Shown: one piece after another, positions 44,047 to 55,185 of the stretch
Numbering within the stretch: position 1 is the first letter of the stretch
Layout: each line of letters opens with the position of its first letter
Assembly: GCF_026151205.1 (NCBI RefSeq)
Contig: NC_087078.1
Location: 8,448,675 to 8,512,674 of the forward strand
Reading direction: 5' to 3'
From: Bolinopsis microptera
Taxonomy: Eukaryota > Ctenophora > Tentaculata > Lobata > Bolinopsidae
Length of the DNA: 64,000 nucleotides
The notes under the pieces: generated by a model
Databases searched by the model: none
Told to the model about the DNA's origin: nothing
The model's input: the letters and a program-made list of their open reading frames with translations, nothing else
Made by a program: the position numbers and the translations under genes

Positions 44047-45483
44047 ATGGAATCGGAAAATAACGAAAAAAGTCCGCTGACAGCCGCAATTGAGCCGTCT
44101 TCAAGCTCGTCTAGGAAGTCACATACCATAGGAGAAGCTATAGAACGATTGGGATGTGGATTCGGTTCGGTTTTGTACGGTTTAGGGCCATATTGCTTCA
44201 AGATTATGGCAGGAGCCGAAGTGGCAGTAATGTCAGTAGTAAGCTTGATTTTGAAATGTGAGTGGGACCTGTCATCTTTCTGGACTTCAACACTTCAAAT
44301 CATCAGTATGATTACTTCTACAATTTTCGCCCTCTTACTATCTCATCTTGGAGATAGGTATGGAAGGAGGATAGTATTAATTATCACAACCATCGCATTA
44401 CTTTCATCAGGAATATTGTCAGGACTCGCTAGAAATCTTTGGCAGTTACTTATCTGCAGGGCCATTGTTGGGGCTAGTGGAGGTATTGGAGGTGGTCCTG
44501 CGGCAGCCTATTCAGCAGAAATACCAACGATAAAATACAGGTCACTCAGCATGTCATCTGTAGGAATCGGCTGGGGTGTTGGAACAGCACTTAGCAGTGG
44601 ATTGGCTTATCTTACGCTTGGACCATATGGATGGCGAGGCTACTTGATCATCACTGCACTTCTATGTTCACCAATCTTAGTTCTTCTCTTTATAATCAGA
44701 GAATCTCCAAGACATGACGTCCGGATGGGTAAATTAGAAAATGCCCAAGAAACTTTGAAAACACTAGCCTACTTGAACTGCACTAAAGAACTGGAGGAGG
44801 TTGAAATTACCCTGGACAATAATTCTGAGGAACTGGAAATTACATCCTTTTATCAAAGCTATCAAATTTTGAGGACTACAGGCTATCTATCAGATTTTTG
44901 GAAGCTTGTGATCATAACATTGACGGGACATTTTGTTTACATGGGTATGCTTTATGCAGCTCCTCTCTTCGTGGACGAAGGTCCTTGTCATTCGGTGAAA
45001 ATCACACAGAAACAGTCTTGTTCATTTGACAATTCTGTTTTATTTGATCTAGGGGTCATCGGACTAGCTGAACCAATTAGTCTAGTCATAGCACTTCTTC
45101 TCGTTGATAAGATAGAGAGAAGGAACTTGTTTTTTATCTCCAGCCTTATTCCAGTTTTTGTTTTCATCCCACTATACTTCTGCATACCTTCCGCTTTGAC
45201 GTTGACGGTCCTCCTTATGAACAGAGGTATACTGACCATATTGGGATGGTTAACCTACGTCATTGCTTCCGAATATTTTCCAACATCCGTCAGATCTTTT
45301 ACATCTTCGATAATCGGCAGTTGTGGCAGCTTAACCAGTGTAATTGCTTCTTTTACTGTTCAATATGCATATCATGAAAGTCCGGGTTTAGTTGTAATTA
45401 TAATGCAAATCGCACTAGTGGTTACAACCGGTGTGATATATAGTATCAAGCGGGAAATGACAGGTGTACAACTTGAACAATAG
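44047..45483 (+). CDS. SVOP-like MFS transporter, tandem copy 4 (most diverged C-terminal half)
   Basis: 478 aa, intact. The first roughly 300 codons are nearly identical to the other copies, but the last third differs repeatedly: TGHFVYMG, AEPISLVIALLLVDKIERRN, RGILTILGWLTYVIASEY, HESPGL and TGVQLEQ. DKIERR replaces DKIGRR in the second motif-A-like loop, a position usually Gly in this family. Helix 1 reads FKIMAGAEV, adding a Lys. Like copy 1 it lacks Leu5, and the leader keeps GTAAGT (43851). It may be the copy least touched by recent gene conversion, or one with a changed transport property. The duplication ends shortly after, near 45530. Confidence 0.93.
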   Translation: MESENNEKSPLTAAIEPSSSSSRKSHTIGEAIERLGCGFGSVLYGLGPYCFKIMAGAEVAVMSVVSLILKCEWDLSSFWTSTLQIISMITSTIFALLLSHLGDRYGRRIVLIITTIALLSSGILSGLARNLWQLLICRAIVGASGGIGGGPAAAYSAEIPTIKYRSLSMSSVGIGWGVGTALSSGLAYLTLGPYGWRGYLIITALLCSPILVLLFIIRESPRHDVRMGKLENAQETLKTLAYLNCTKELEEVEITLDNNSEELEITSFYQSYQILRTTGYLSDFWKLVIITLTGHFVYMGMLYAAPLFVDEGPCHSVKITQKQSCSFDNSVLFDLGVIGLAEPISLVIALLLVDKIERRNLFFISSLIPVFVFIPLYFCIPSALTLTVLLMNRGILTILGWLTYVIASEYFPTSVRSFTSSIIGSCGSLTSVIASFTVQYAYHESPGLVVIIMQIALVVTTGVIYSIKREMTGVQLEQ

Positions 45484-47123
45484 AAATTAAGGTGACATCA
45501 GCCGCGGAGATTGATAGAGACATGTAGATTTAATATTTTGAATTGATCCACTGATCCAGTCGTAAGCAACAGGTGATCACAATTCCTTCGGGTCGGTTCA
45601 AGCCACGTATGTCGAAGTGATCCACTTAGTCAGTCGTAAGCAGTAGATGATCCTAATTCCTATCACAGGCATCGTATAAAGTCATATCTCCGATTGGGAT
45701 AACAAGCTCATATGCTTGGGCCATATATTTATTATATGACATGTATTATAAGGTCACCATGATTCTACCGAAGCATCGAACAACATGTCCTCCACAGTCA
45801 CCTTCATTCCTGGACGTACTTTTGGTTCAAGAAACTTTATCATCGACGGATACCGCAACTGCCTGGATAAGAAGCGCGACGACACGACCTACTGAAGATG
45901 CATTAATAAGACCTGCTTCCGACGCCTCAATCTGATGAATGACACTACTGTGACGAATACGAAGCCTCATTCCCACCCTCCTACTCCTGCAGCGAACAGT
46001 CTACACAGCAAAACAGAACATGAAACGGAAAGCTTCAGATACTGACCTCCCTACGAAACACCTAATCGCTGACGCTGTTGGACCCCTCTCCTTCGAAGCC
46101 ATGTCAAATATGGCGATTTTGATCTTTCATCTTTGACATTAAATTATATTGTTTTGAACTTAAAATATGCCTGCTGACAACTTTCGATGAGTCTTAATGC
46201 CTGGAAAAACAGTAAAGTGGTATAATAGTATAGGGGTAAATAGTATAGTGAGTATATAATGCTGGCGGTCGTGCTTGCCAGCACTGTGATTTTGTTTTTA
46301 TCTTTTTAACAATAGAAATTCAGCTGATACAATGAAGAGTCTTGAGCTTTAAGATTGCTTACTTGGTATGTAATTTCTTTTCTCAGAGTAGATACTGTAC
46401 AGTGTACAACTATATCTACAATTTCAGATATTTCAAGTCTTTTAATGCTTAATATTGATTCAACAAAATCTCTCGGTTTAAGGAAAAACCGAGAAACAGT
46501 CGATCAGGTGATGACAAATCAAGACCATTACAATTCTATCAATAGAAGACAAAATTAACAATAGGATTATAAGTTGAAGAAGAAACACAGGTAATTGCCA
46601 GGCTTCATAACTCATAAGGTAAGGAGTAAGAACCTAGAACCTGACCCCATCCCAACTCTTAACCGATTTGGCTAATGTGAATAAAATAAATAAACTCATT
46701 GAATATACCCCACGAATTAAAAAAAAAAAATGAAAAACTTTGAATTGAATTATTAATATATTAATGAACCTTATAACTATATTAGGAAGGTGATCCATTA
46801 AGTCTGCGAATCAGACAACTCGACCACGGCACCCAATCCGCTCCTTTAAAAATTTCTTTGATTTAGGCCTCAAAATTTGGCGGTCAAATTCTGAAAAAAA
46901 ACCCTTAAAATTTTATTCGAGGCCTAAATCAAAATTATGATCAATAACATATAATAAGGTAATGAAGCCGTTGGTTATACATTGATTTTGAAAATTTCAT
47001 TCAATTATTCGGTCACTTTTTGGTTACTTTTTTGTGTTTTTAGTTTTTATGCCGTTGCCGGGGAAATTTCAACAAATCTAAAATATAATATAAACATGCG
47101 GTAGCTGCCTTAAAACCTTAAAA
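45484..47123. other. No gene seen; short duplication and MITE fragment
   Basis: A segment of about 70 bp (GATCCACTGATCCAGTCGTAAG) is duplicated at about 45545 and 45619. At 46100-46290 a partial copy of the CAGTGCTGGC MITE family ends in GCCAGCACTGTGATTTT. Otherwise it is AT-rich. Frames here lack motifs. Confidence 0.55.
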
Positions 47124-47317
47124 TCAACCCTGACAATGACACAATACCCCTGTCTCAAACTCAAAGGATTGATCCAACTTTCCACAATCCACATAACCAG
47201 TGCGCTGTCCCTCCTGAAGTAGAACACCCAGATCGGAGCAATATTCATGCCCATATAAGGGATAACCACACCACAATAACTGGTTTGTTTCGTTACTACT
47301 TGTGATGACGTCACTAG
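47124..47317 (-). CDS. Possible Cys-rich terminal exon, unidentified
   Basis: After a candidate acceptor (GCTGACAG on the minus strand) the frame reads SDVITSSNETNQLLWCGY, LYGHEYCSDLGVLLQEG, TGYVDCGKLDQSFEFETG, VLCHCQG and a TGA stop at 47126-47124. Five Cys in about 48 residues and the CHCQG ending look like an extracellular module or a secreted-protein tail. I do not recognise the family and no upstream exon was found. A longer frame in another phase covers the same bases (through 47078) but is more hydrophobic and less convincing. Confidence 0.3.
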
Positions 47318-47449
47318 CTGTCAGCTAATGTAATAGCTAATATCATAGCTCACAGTTTGTTTTATTATCTTGCTAGCTCCGGTTATTTCTTGTTAACCTC
47401 TTCTTTTCTACACCCAACTGATCTAGCCCGACTGTTTCGTGGAGGACTT

Positions 47450-47506
47450 GATCGTAACTGTTTCGTGGAGGACACCCTGGGTGTCCTCCACGAAACAGTT
47501 ACGATC
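47450..47506. repeat. Perfect 28-bp-arm palindrome at the Harbinger left end
   Basis: 47450-47477 and 47479-47506 are exact inverted copies, starting GATCGTAACTGTTTCGTGGA, with one base between. The terminal inverted repeat of the Harbinger element is thus mirrored outward. A second copy of ACTGTTTCGTGGAGGA lies just left, at 47431-47446. Either two element ends abut or a template switch made the palindrome. Confidence 0.85.
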
Positions 47507-48300
47507 AAACTTAGGCTGTAATATTTACGATCGTGAGACATCCACTGTCAAAGTTACTATCAATCTGTCCACGAAACGTTAATCGATTTAAGCCTTACGA
47601 TTGAACTTTAGCTACTTACGATATAACTTTACGATCTACATATGATATCCTACTACCACCTTATTAACCCAAATAAGGAGCGTGATGGTTGCGTGAGGTG
47701 AATCACGCGATCGTAGATTCAAAATTTGATCGTAAGTTGAACTTTTGGTTGATCGTAGAAATGGCCACTTACGATATAACTCACGACACCTATTTGTCAA
47801 CTTTTAGGGACTTACGATCAACTTAGAGGTCGATATTACGCTATTACCGAATCTTCTTCCTATATTCTTAAACGTTTAATGACTTTAAATGGTACTGATC
47901 AAAATAGTCTGTGATCGGATAAAAGTGTTTATAGTTATATTATTTCAATAACAATAGAGGACATGCTAATATACCCATTGAACGAAATTAAAAATTATTA
48001 CCATTCTGCTCATACGGGTAATGATAAAAATATGATGACCTCACAGTTAACAAAATATAATTGCGCATTTAACCAAAGAATAATCATTCTGACTCTGTGC
48101 TGTACTAATTGCTCAAGTATCAGTCTGCTGCACTGCCACTGTCGCTTTGTCACTGCCTGACCCTGCGCGTAAATTTATTAGTAGATAGTAAAAATTTTAC
48201 CATGATTAATATTTTGTCGAATTTTCATAGAAATATGGTTATTTTGAACCATGTGATATGATGTGTTATAGTCATCAAATAAAATACAATTATATTAAAC

Positions 48301-49509
48301 TTAAAGGTGTATTGAAATTAACCTTTTCTTGGAGCTGAAGTGAGTAACCATTAGTTTGTTTCTTGCCACGATCCCGCGGATGCTGAGCGTCTTATCGGAT
48401 TGTGAGATAGTAGGTGGTGGTCGGATCGACACATTAGCAATGTTCTCAAGTTCTATGCTCTTCTTCACATGCTCTGAAGTTGTCATCGGGAAATTCCGCT
48501 CAATGCAATAATTATGCAACACCATGCAGCTCACGATTATAGCGCATGCCATATCAGGTGCAAACATCAGGGCACCCCCACTCTCCTTGCAGAGGCATCT
48601 GAAGCGAGATTTTAGTGCCCCAAATGCCCGCTCAATTACACACCGAGACTTCTTGTGGCGTCCATTATATTTTACCTTTGCCGTGGAGTCCGGTTCAAGA
48701 TACGGTATCATCATTTCTTCTCTCTGAGCATACCCCGAATCCCCAATGAGCCAACCTTGGTAGTCAGAGGGTTTTGAAGCGAGGAAAAGCCCCAGTTCTT
48801 CTCTGAAAGAGCAATGCTCCCATATTGTAGAATCATTTACGCTCGCAGGCCACCGAACAGATGCTTCCAAAAACTTTAATCTATGGTCACAAATTGCCTG
48901 ACAGTTAATGTAGTGTCCGGGATGCCGACCCACATACGCATCTTCGTCAACTGACGGGGCTCTTATCTTTATCTTAGTCCCATCAATTGCCCCAAGACAC
49001 CCTGGAAACCCACCATAATCCAGGAAACCTTGTTTAGTCGCAACAACCGAGCTTGTTTCCCACGAGTTAGTGATATACTCACTCGCCAATGACGACAAGG
49101 CAACCGAAACATTCTTTACACAATTCTCGACAGAACCAAGTGACAGTTTGAGGTCGGCAGTGCTGCGAAGTGAGCGAAGTGAGTTGCCAGAGGAATAGAA
49201 GCTAAGGGCAACCATGAGCTGAGTCTCAACAGGGAGGCCAGATTGAGTCTTCCGCTCAATCAACTCGTGTTTTCTGATTTTTTCTGCGAAATGATGGATT
49301 CCGACTTTGTCTAAACGAAAATTATCTATTATTGAAGTATCAGTAGAGCGGTCAAGAAAGTCAGTAACAGACTGATGAGTTCGACTGACGACCGGATGGC
49401 TCTGGACGGTGACCCTGTTGCTATACCAATGATAAAATGCCATTATTGATTTCGTGAATTCCTTAAATGCAAATAAATTAAGTTGATTGTTGAGGGAGTG
49501 TGGTGTCAT
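48301..49509 (-). CDS. Harbinger (DDE_Tnp_4) transposase, full length
   Basis: 402 aa from the ATG at 49509, a normal length for PIF/Harbinger transposases. An N-terminal helical region (SGLPVETQLMVALSFYSSGN near 90-110, the usual helix-turn-helix region) is followed by the catalytic blocks: GFPGCLGAIDGTKIK (Asp176), WPASVNDSTIWE (Asp226), LIGDSGYAQRE (Asp257) and RCVIERAFGALKSRFRCL (Glu293), then VLHNYC. No internal stop or frameshift, so it could be active. It excises and reinserts DNA with its terminal repeats, normally with the Myb-like partner encoded divergently at 50315. About 800 bp between the two genes, with no other gene, probably contains both promoters. Confidence 0.93.
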   Translation of the reverse strand: MTPHSLNNQLNLFAFKEFTKSIMAFYHWYSNRVTVQSHPVVSRTHQSVTDFLDRSTDTSIIDNFRLDKVGIHHFAEKIRKHELIERKTQSGLPVETQLMVALSFYSSGNSLRSLRSTADLKLSLGSVENCVKNVSVALSSLASEYITNSWETSSVVATKQGFLDYGGFPGCLGAIDGTKIKIRAPSVDEDAYVGRHPGHYINCQAICDHRLKFLEASVRWPASVNDSTIWEHCSFREELGLFLASKPSDYQGWLIGDSGYAQREEMMIPYLEPDSTAKVKYNGRHKKSRCVIERAFGALKSRFRCLCKESGGALMFAPDMACAIIVSCMVLHNYCIERNFPMTTSEHVKKSIELENIANVSIRPPPTISQSDKTLSIRGIVARNKLMVTHFSSKKRLISIHL

Positions 49510-50314
49510 AAATTATAGTCATATGTGTATTTATTAGTTAAAATTCCTTATTATATATATACAATATATATATATGAAAGAGAAATATATATATATATAA
49601 TGATTATAATAGGTAATCAACTCAGAAAGTGCTGGAACTGATCCTGGAAGTAATGTAAGAATTCAAGTAATGTAAGCAAAATCACACACACTGAATTTGG
49701 TTTGGTTTGGTTTGGTTTAGAGAGCTTAGACGTGAGGTCTAAACTGGGTCGATTGAAAAGTGAGCTACAGATTAGCGGCTGGGAAAAACAAAGAGATGGA
49801 GATTAGTGATTAACTATGCTGGTAATCAGTACAGGTGCTGAGTGAACGTTTGGCAGACCATAAAAACCGGAAGAAAAACTGTTAATGACTTAAACATCCT
49901 AGAATTAAGTGCCACAACCATGAGGTTAAAGTCAAGAAGGTCTAAAATGGATCTAATTGTATAATGTGCTACCGAGAAAAGTACTTAGCAAAGTAACATG
50001 AGGAAATTAAACTACTATAAGGGGATAAATGGTGATCGTGAGATAATAACTACAAACCATGCCTCATGATAGACGATAAAGTGAGTATATGAATGGAAAG
50101 AGCTAAATAATTAACTCCGGTAATTAAATACTGGTATTACATAAAATAGTGAAGTCCACACGTTTAAAATTCTGTCCATTATAGAAACTGTGCCGGGGTA
50201 ATTTAAGCGGGAAAAAACTAACAGCAGGAGCCGGGATTATCAGAATCTATCCCGCCCGCCCGTTCTTCGCTCAAATTTGTTTTCTGTTATAATTATCAGT
50301 TATCAACCTTCATC
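49510..50314. promoter_or_regulatory. Divergent intergenic region of the Harbinger element
   Basis: This lies between the divergently oriented transposase and Myb-like genes. It contains (TA)n runs at 49550-49600 and five TTTGG repeats at about 49697-49719. No core promoter is distinct enough to mark. Confidence 0.35.
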
Positions 50315-51434
50315 ATGCAGACCGTATCTGATATTACCGCTATTACTCCACCTTCTGATCCTATAGACCGGCCTTCCTCATCCAATACTGAACAGATCTC
50401 ATCGGATTCGACAGGACCTCCTTTGGACACTGACCTAACTACTTTAGACGCTGACCTCGCTACTTTAGACACTGAACTCGCTAGAATTACATCAGATGAC
50501 GACCTCAATACTTCGGATAATGGAATAACCCCGCCGATAACCATCATCAATGCCTCACTAGGGAAAAGGAAAAGAAAGAAACAGAAGGCGGAGCCCGTAA
50601 CTGCAGTTGTCAAGAAGGAACGAGCACGGAACTTCACCTCGGAGGAGGTGCAAGTTATTATGCAGGAAGCGGGGAAGAACACAGCTATTATCAAAGGCCG
50701 ATTCACGCCTACTATAACCAGCGAGGCAAAGGAGAAATTGTGGTTAGCAATAACTAAGTCGGTGAACGCGATCAACGGTAAAGGAGACAGAGAATGGAAA
50801 GATGTTAGGAAGAAATGGATCGACACTTCATGCTCTGCTAGGTCCAAGCTTCGCAACATTGAAAAGGAGCAGCGAAAGACTGGTGGTGGCGCCAGCTCAG
50901 CCCCCCCCTCTCAGCAAGGTGGAAACCCTTGCTTTGGACAGTATATCAGGAACAACTGTTCGGGGTATTCCAGGAGGAATCGACACTGCAGATGTGTCAC
51001 GTTCTTGTGGAATCATTGGAAGTTTGATAGCTCACTCAAACCTGGTGCTAAACGACAGTAACGACTCGGAAATATCCTTTGACCTGAACAGAAACCCGAG
51101 ATCCAGCACCCCGAGTTCCAGCACCCCGAGATCCAGCACCCCGATTCCCTCCCCCGACTCCTCTATTCAGAGTCCCTTCTCTCTATCAACACCACCATCC
51201 TCCTTTCAACTGCAACCCTCTCCACTAGCCACACAAACCTCCTCTCAGAATCCTCCTGCTAGAGCTACAACTGGCTCGATCCGCTCAAGCAGAACGGTGA
51301 CAAGAGACGTCCGAAACGACGAGTTTAAGCAGTTGCTGGCAGAACAGAAACGGACAAACGACATCCAGGAAGGCATGCTTAGACTGCAACGAGCGAAAAA
51401 TAAACGATCAGTGAAATACATTTCATTGTGGTAG
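50315..51434 (+). pseudogene. Harbinger Myb/SANT-like protein with one homopolymer frameshift
   Basis: Frame one (50315-51061) starts MQTVSDITAITPPSD, has an acidic/Thr-rich N-terminal 80 residues, a basic LGKRKRKKQK patch, then a Myb/SANT-like domain at about residues 103-185: ARNFTSEEVQVIMQEAGK, IIKGRFTPTITSEAKEKLW, GDREWKDVRKKWIDT, ending KTGGGAS. At the C8 run (50901-50908) the sensible reading moves to the other frame, LSKVETLALDSISG, GIPGGIDTADVS, a Pro/Ser-rich tail and FKQLLAEQKRTNDIQEG. One C fewer would give a single protein of about 370 aa with the LxxVET..L..I.GI.GG features of NAIF-type accessory proteins. Indel at a C run could be real or a sequencing error. Confidence 0.85.
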
Positions 51435-51913
51435 TTGTACATATCTCAGTGACTGAGCATATAATTATAAACGTTTGATCTATTATGGTATATATAATCT
51501 TTAATCTTACAGTTAAGTTACATGGTACGCATGGAATTTATCATATTATTTTATATTGTTGTAACATACTTGTTTATTTTTGTCTCTAGCTCTTGATGAA
51601 TGATTTAAAACGATTTAAATTACATTTTTATAACACATCAATAAACTTGATAGAATTACATTAGATACACTTGAAATAAAGTAAGAACAAGAAATAAAGA
51701 CCGCCATCAATTCTATTAACACAACGCAAAACGAGTTCAATTTATGATCAAAATGGCGTTATACAAGAGCTGCGCGTTCCGACTGCGTGAATTAACTTGT
51801 GTTGCGAATCTCCTATTGGTCAATGTACCGCGTCACGTGATAAAACAATTTGCTCTACGATCAACCTTGAACTGAGTTTCGTGGACAAGATTCCGGAGGC
51901 TAATTAAATTGAT
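51435..51913. other. Harbinger right subterminal region, no gene
   Basis: AT-rich, followed by CTACGATCAACCTTGAACTG and GTTTCGTGGACAAG near 51855-51890, which resemble internal copies of the element's terminal words. The 3.1 kb foldback begins at 51914. Confidence 0.55.
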
Positions 51914-54900
51914 TTACTCCAGTAGCAGGGAGGAGTTGAGTGTGCACTTCGATGTATAGAGTTTTTTGCTGCTGAATCGGGTTAAATAGGTCATTGGTAA
52001 CTCAAAAAATCGAGGGCCGCATGTTGTGTCGCTAGTCCCAACCCTGTGGAGCCACGCCCATATTTCATATCAGGTGCGTATATGGGAAATATGTATCTCA
52101 GCTTCTGAAGGTCTTAGAGACTCAAAATTGACTTTAAAATGACCGCAATGCACATGTTTATATTGGTACTATGAAGGTCATGAAAGCCCAAAATGCTTAT
52201 TTTTGGAAAAAAATCAGAAAAACCAATCGTCACTTGGGCGCGAGTAAAAAATCGACTCTTAGAAATTGAGTGAAAATCGAGTAAGCAGTTCAGTGTCTAC
52301 AACATTTCTAAACACAGGGTCCTCTGTTAGGTCATTCTAAATCAGAATTGATAAAGTAATCAAATTCTATTAGTAGTTTCAACCCTGTGGAGCCACGCCC
52401 ATATTTCATATTATGTGCGAATATGGGAAATTTGTATCTCAGCTTCTGAAGGTCTTAGAGACTCAAAGGTGGGCTTAAAATGACCGTAATGTACATGTTT
52501 ATATTGGCACTATAAGGGTCATGAAGGCCCAGAATGCTTATTTTTTGGAAAAATTCAGTAAAACCGATTTTCACTTGGGCGTGAGTAAAAATCGACTCTT
52601 AGAAGTTAAGTGAAATCGAGTATGAAGTTCAGTGTCTGCAACGTTTCTAAACACAGGATCCTTTGTAAGGTCATTCTGAATCAGAATTGATAAGGTACGC
52701 AAATTCTATTAGTAGTTTTAACCCTAGGGTGCAAAACTCCTAAATTACCACCAGGCGCAAATATATAATGACTTTTCTATCTCGGCTTCTGAAGTTCTGA
52801 ACGTTGTAGGGGCCTCTCTTTGAGCTCAAACTAACTGCGATGGCCACATTTATATACTCTATAGTGCTTAGTTTTTAAAAACTCATTAAAAACTGTTTTA
52901 ACCTTCATGCATCATAAAGTAGTAACATCAAACATGTACTTAATCATGGTATCTCGGGCTAAAAAAGTTTTATAGACATTTGCAGCACAGGAAAACGTTC
53001 AACATAAACACATTCGGATAACATTTATGGAGCAGCACATACCACCTAACTTTAATTTTGGTATAACTGCGAAAATACTCAGTTTCAGAAGCTCCTTCCA
53101 GCTATCTTAGGCTGCCTTCAGCTCCCTCTCTGGGGCTCTCTTCAGTACTGCTTGGCTATTATGGCTAATCAACTTGAATCCAACCTCATGTAGCAGAATC
53201 TACTTCTATAGCTACCTTCTGCTAACTCCATGTCAACTCTACCCAGCTACCACCACCAGTACGTTATAATTTTAGATCTTTCTAGCAACCTCTGATATGA
53301 GTGCTATCTTTTCCTTTATCCAGCTACTATACCACCAGATGGCAGAAACCACAAATTCCAGCTGTTTTCACCTACTTCGGCTACCTCTATTTAGCTACCA
53401 CCAAGGTTCCTCCAACTTCTGCTATTTCTAGCAACCTTAGCTTAAGCTATTGGGCTACGTCTTGCCCTGTCTAGCAACCATCAGCAACATTTTATTCTGG
53501 TGTTTAGAGGTTGCTAGAAACAGCAAATTTCCTCTTCCTTAATGAGCTGGAAATTGTTGGATGCAGCAAAGATAGTACTCATATCAGAGGTTGCTAGAAA
53601 GATCTAAAATTACAACGTACTGGTGGTGGTAGGCGGTACCTGGGTAGAGTTGACATGGAGTTAGCAGAAGGTAGCTATAGAAGTAGATTCTGCTACATGA
53701 GGTTGGATTCAAGTTGATTAGCCATAATAGCCAAGCAGTACTGAAGAGAGCCCCAGAGAGGGAGCTGAAGGCAGCCTAAGATAGCTGGAAGGAGCTTCTG
53801 AAACTGAGTATTTTCGCAGTTATACCAAAATTAAAGTTAGGTGGTATGTGCTGCTCCATAAATGTTATCCGAATGTGTTTATGTTGAACGTTTTCCTGTG
53901 CTGCAAATGTCTATAAAACTTTTTTAGCCCGAGATACCATGATTAAGTACATGTTTGATGTTACTACTTTATGATGCATGAAGGTTAAAACAGTTTTTAA
54001 TGAGTTTTTAAAAACTAAGCACTATAGAGTATAATAGACCCTACGGTTCTTTACAGTTGGTATATAAATGTGGCCATCGTAGTTAGTTTGAGCTCAAAGA
54101 GAGGCCCCTACAACATTCAGAACTTCAGAAGCCGAGATAGAAAAGTCATTATATATATTTGCGCTTGGTGGTAATTTAGGAGTTTTGCACCCTAGGGTTA
54201 AAACTACTAATAGAATTTGCATACCTTATCAATTCTGATTCAGAATGATCTTACAAAGGATCCTGTGTTTAGAAACGTTGCAGACACTGAACTTCATACT
54301 CGATTTCACTTAACTTCTAAGAGTCGATTTTTACTCACGCCCAAGTGAAAATCGGTTTTACTGAATTTTTCCAAAAAATAAGCATTCTGGGCCTTCATGA
54401 CCCTTATAGTGCCAATATAAACATGTACATTACGGTCATTTTAAGCCCACTTTTGAGTCTCTAAGACCTTCAGAAGCTGAGATACAAATTTCCCATATTC
54501 GCACATAATATGAAATATGGGCGTGGCTCCACAGGGTTGAAACTACTAATAGAATTTGATTACTTTATCAATTCTGATTTAGAATGACCTAACAGAGGAC
54601 CCTGTGTTTAGAAATGTTGTAGACAGTGAACTGCTTACTCGATTTTCACTCAATTTCTAAGAGTCGATTTTTTACTCACGCCCAAGTGAAAATTGGTTTT
54701 TTTGATTTTTTCCCAAAAATAAGCATTTTGGGCCTTCATGACCTTCATAGTACCAATATAAATATGTGCATTGCGGTCATTTTAAAGTCAATTTTGAGTC
54801 TCTAAGACCTTCAGAAGCTGAGATACATATTTCCCATATACGCACCTGATATGAAATATGGGCGTGGCTCCACAGGGTTGGGACTAGCGACACAACATGC

Positions 54901-55005
54901 GGCCCTCGATTTTTTGAGTTACCAATGACCTATTTAACCCGATTCAGCAGCAAAAAACTCTATACATCGAAGTGCACACTCAACTCCTCCCTGCTACTGG
55001 AGTAA
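51914..55005. mobile_element. 3.1 kb foldback element with arms of about 1.5 kb
   Basis: TTACTCCAGTAGCAGGGAGG at the left is the exact complement of the right end. The arms match closely from 51914 to about 53300 and from about 53580 to 55005, with a small asymmetric centre. Within each arm a module of about 350-400 bp (CTGAAGGTCTTAGAGACTCA, GGGCGTGGCTCCACAGGGTT) occurs three times with drift. The word ATCGAAGTGCACACTCAACT is next to each end and also closes the arms upstream of the MFS copies. The inner part is rich in TAGCTACC/GGTAGCTA and TTGCTAGAAA words. There are no coding frames and no clear TSD. Confidence 0.9.
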
Positions 55006-55185
55006 TTTACATGATCTCAGATTACAAAATGTTTCGTGGACACTTTTTAGGCGCGATCGTAAAGTTACGATCGATCTTAGAGTACACGATATAACTTACG
55101 ATATAACTTTCGTGGAGGACACCACGATTATTATCTTCGAAAACACTTACTTTTTAAAAGTTTTACGGTACCGTAAAACTTTTAA

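Larger units (their letters stand above)
47480..55123. mobile_element. PIF/Harbinger element, nearly complete, with nested foldback
   Basis: Left end GGTGTCCTCCACGAAA (47480) and right end TTTCGTGGAGGACACC (55108-55123) are perfect 16-bp inverted repeats. Both subterminal regions are dense in TTACGATC/GATCGTAA and TTACGATATAAC words (about ten between 47495 and 47825, about five between 55040 and 55105), likely protein-binding sites. It encodes a transposase (minus) and a Myb/SANT protein (plus), divergently arranged. A 3.09 kb foldback is inserted near its right end. The sequence left of 47480 is a mirror of the terminus (see the 47450 palindrome). Confidence 0.82.
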
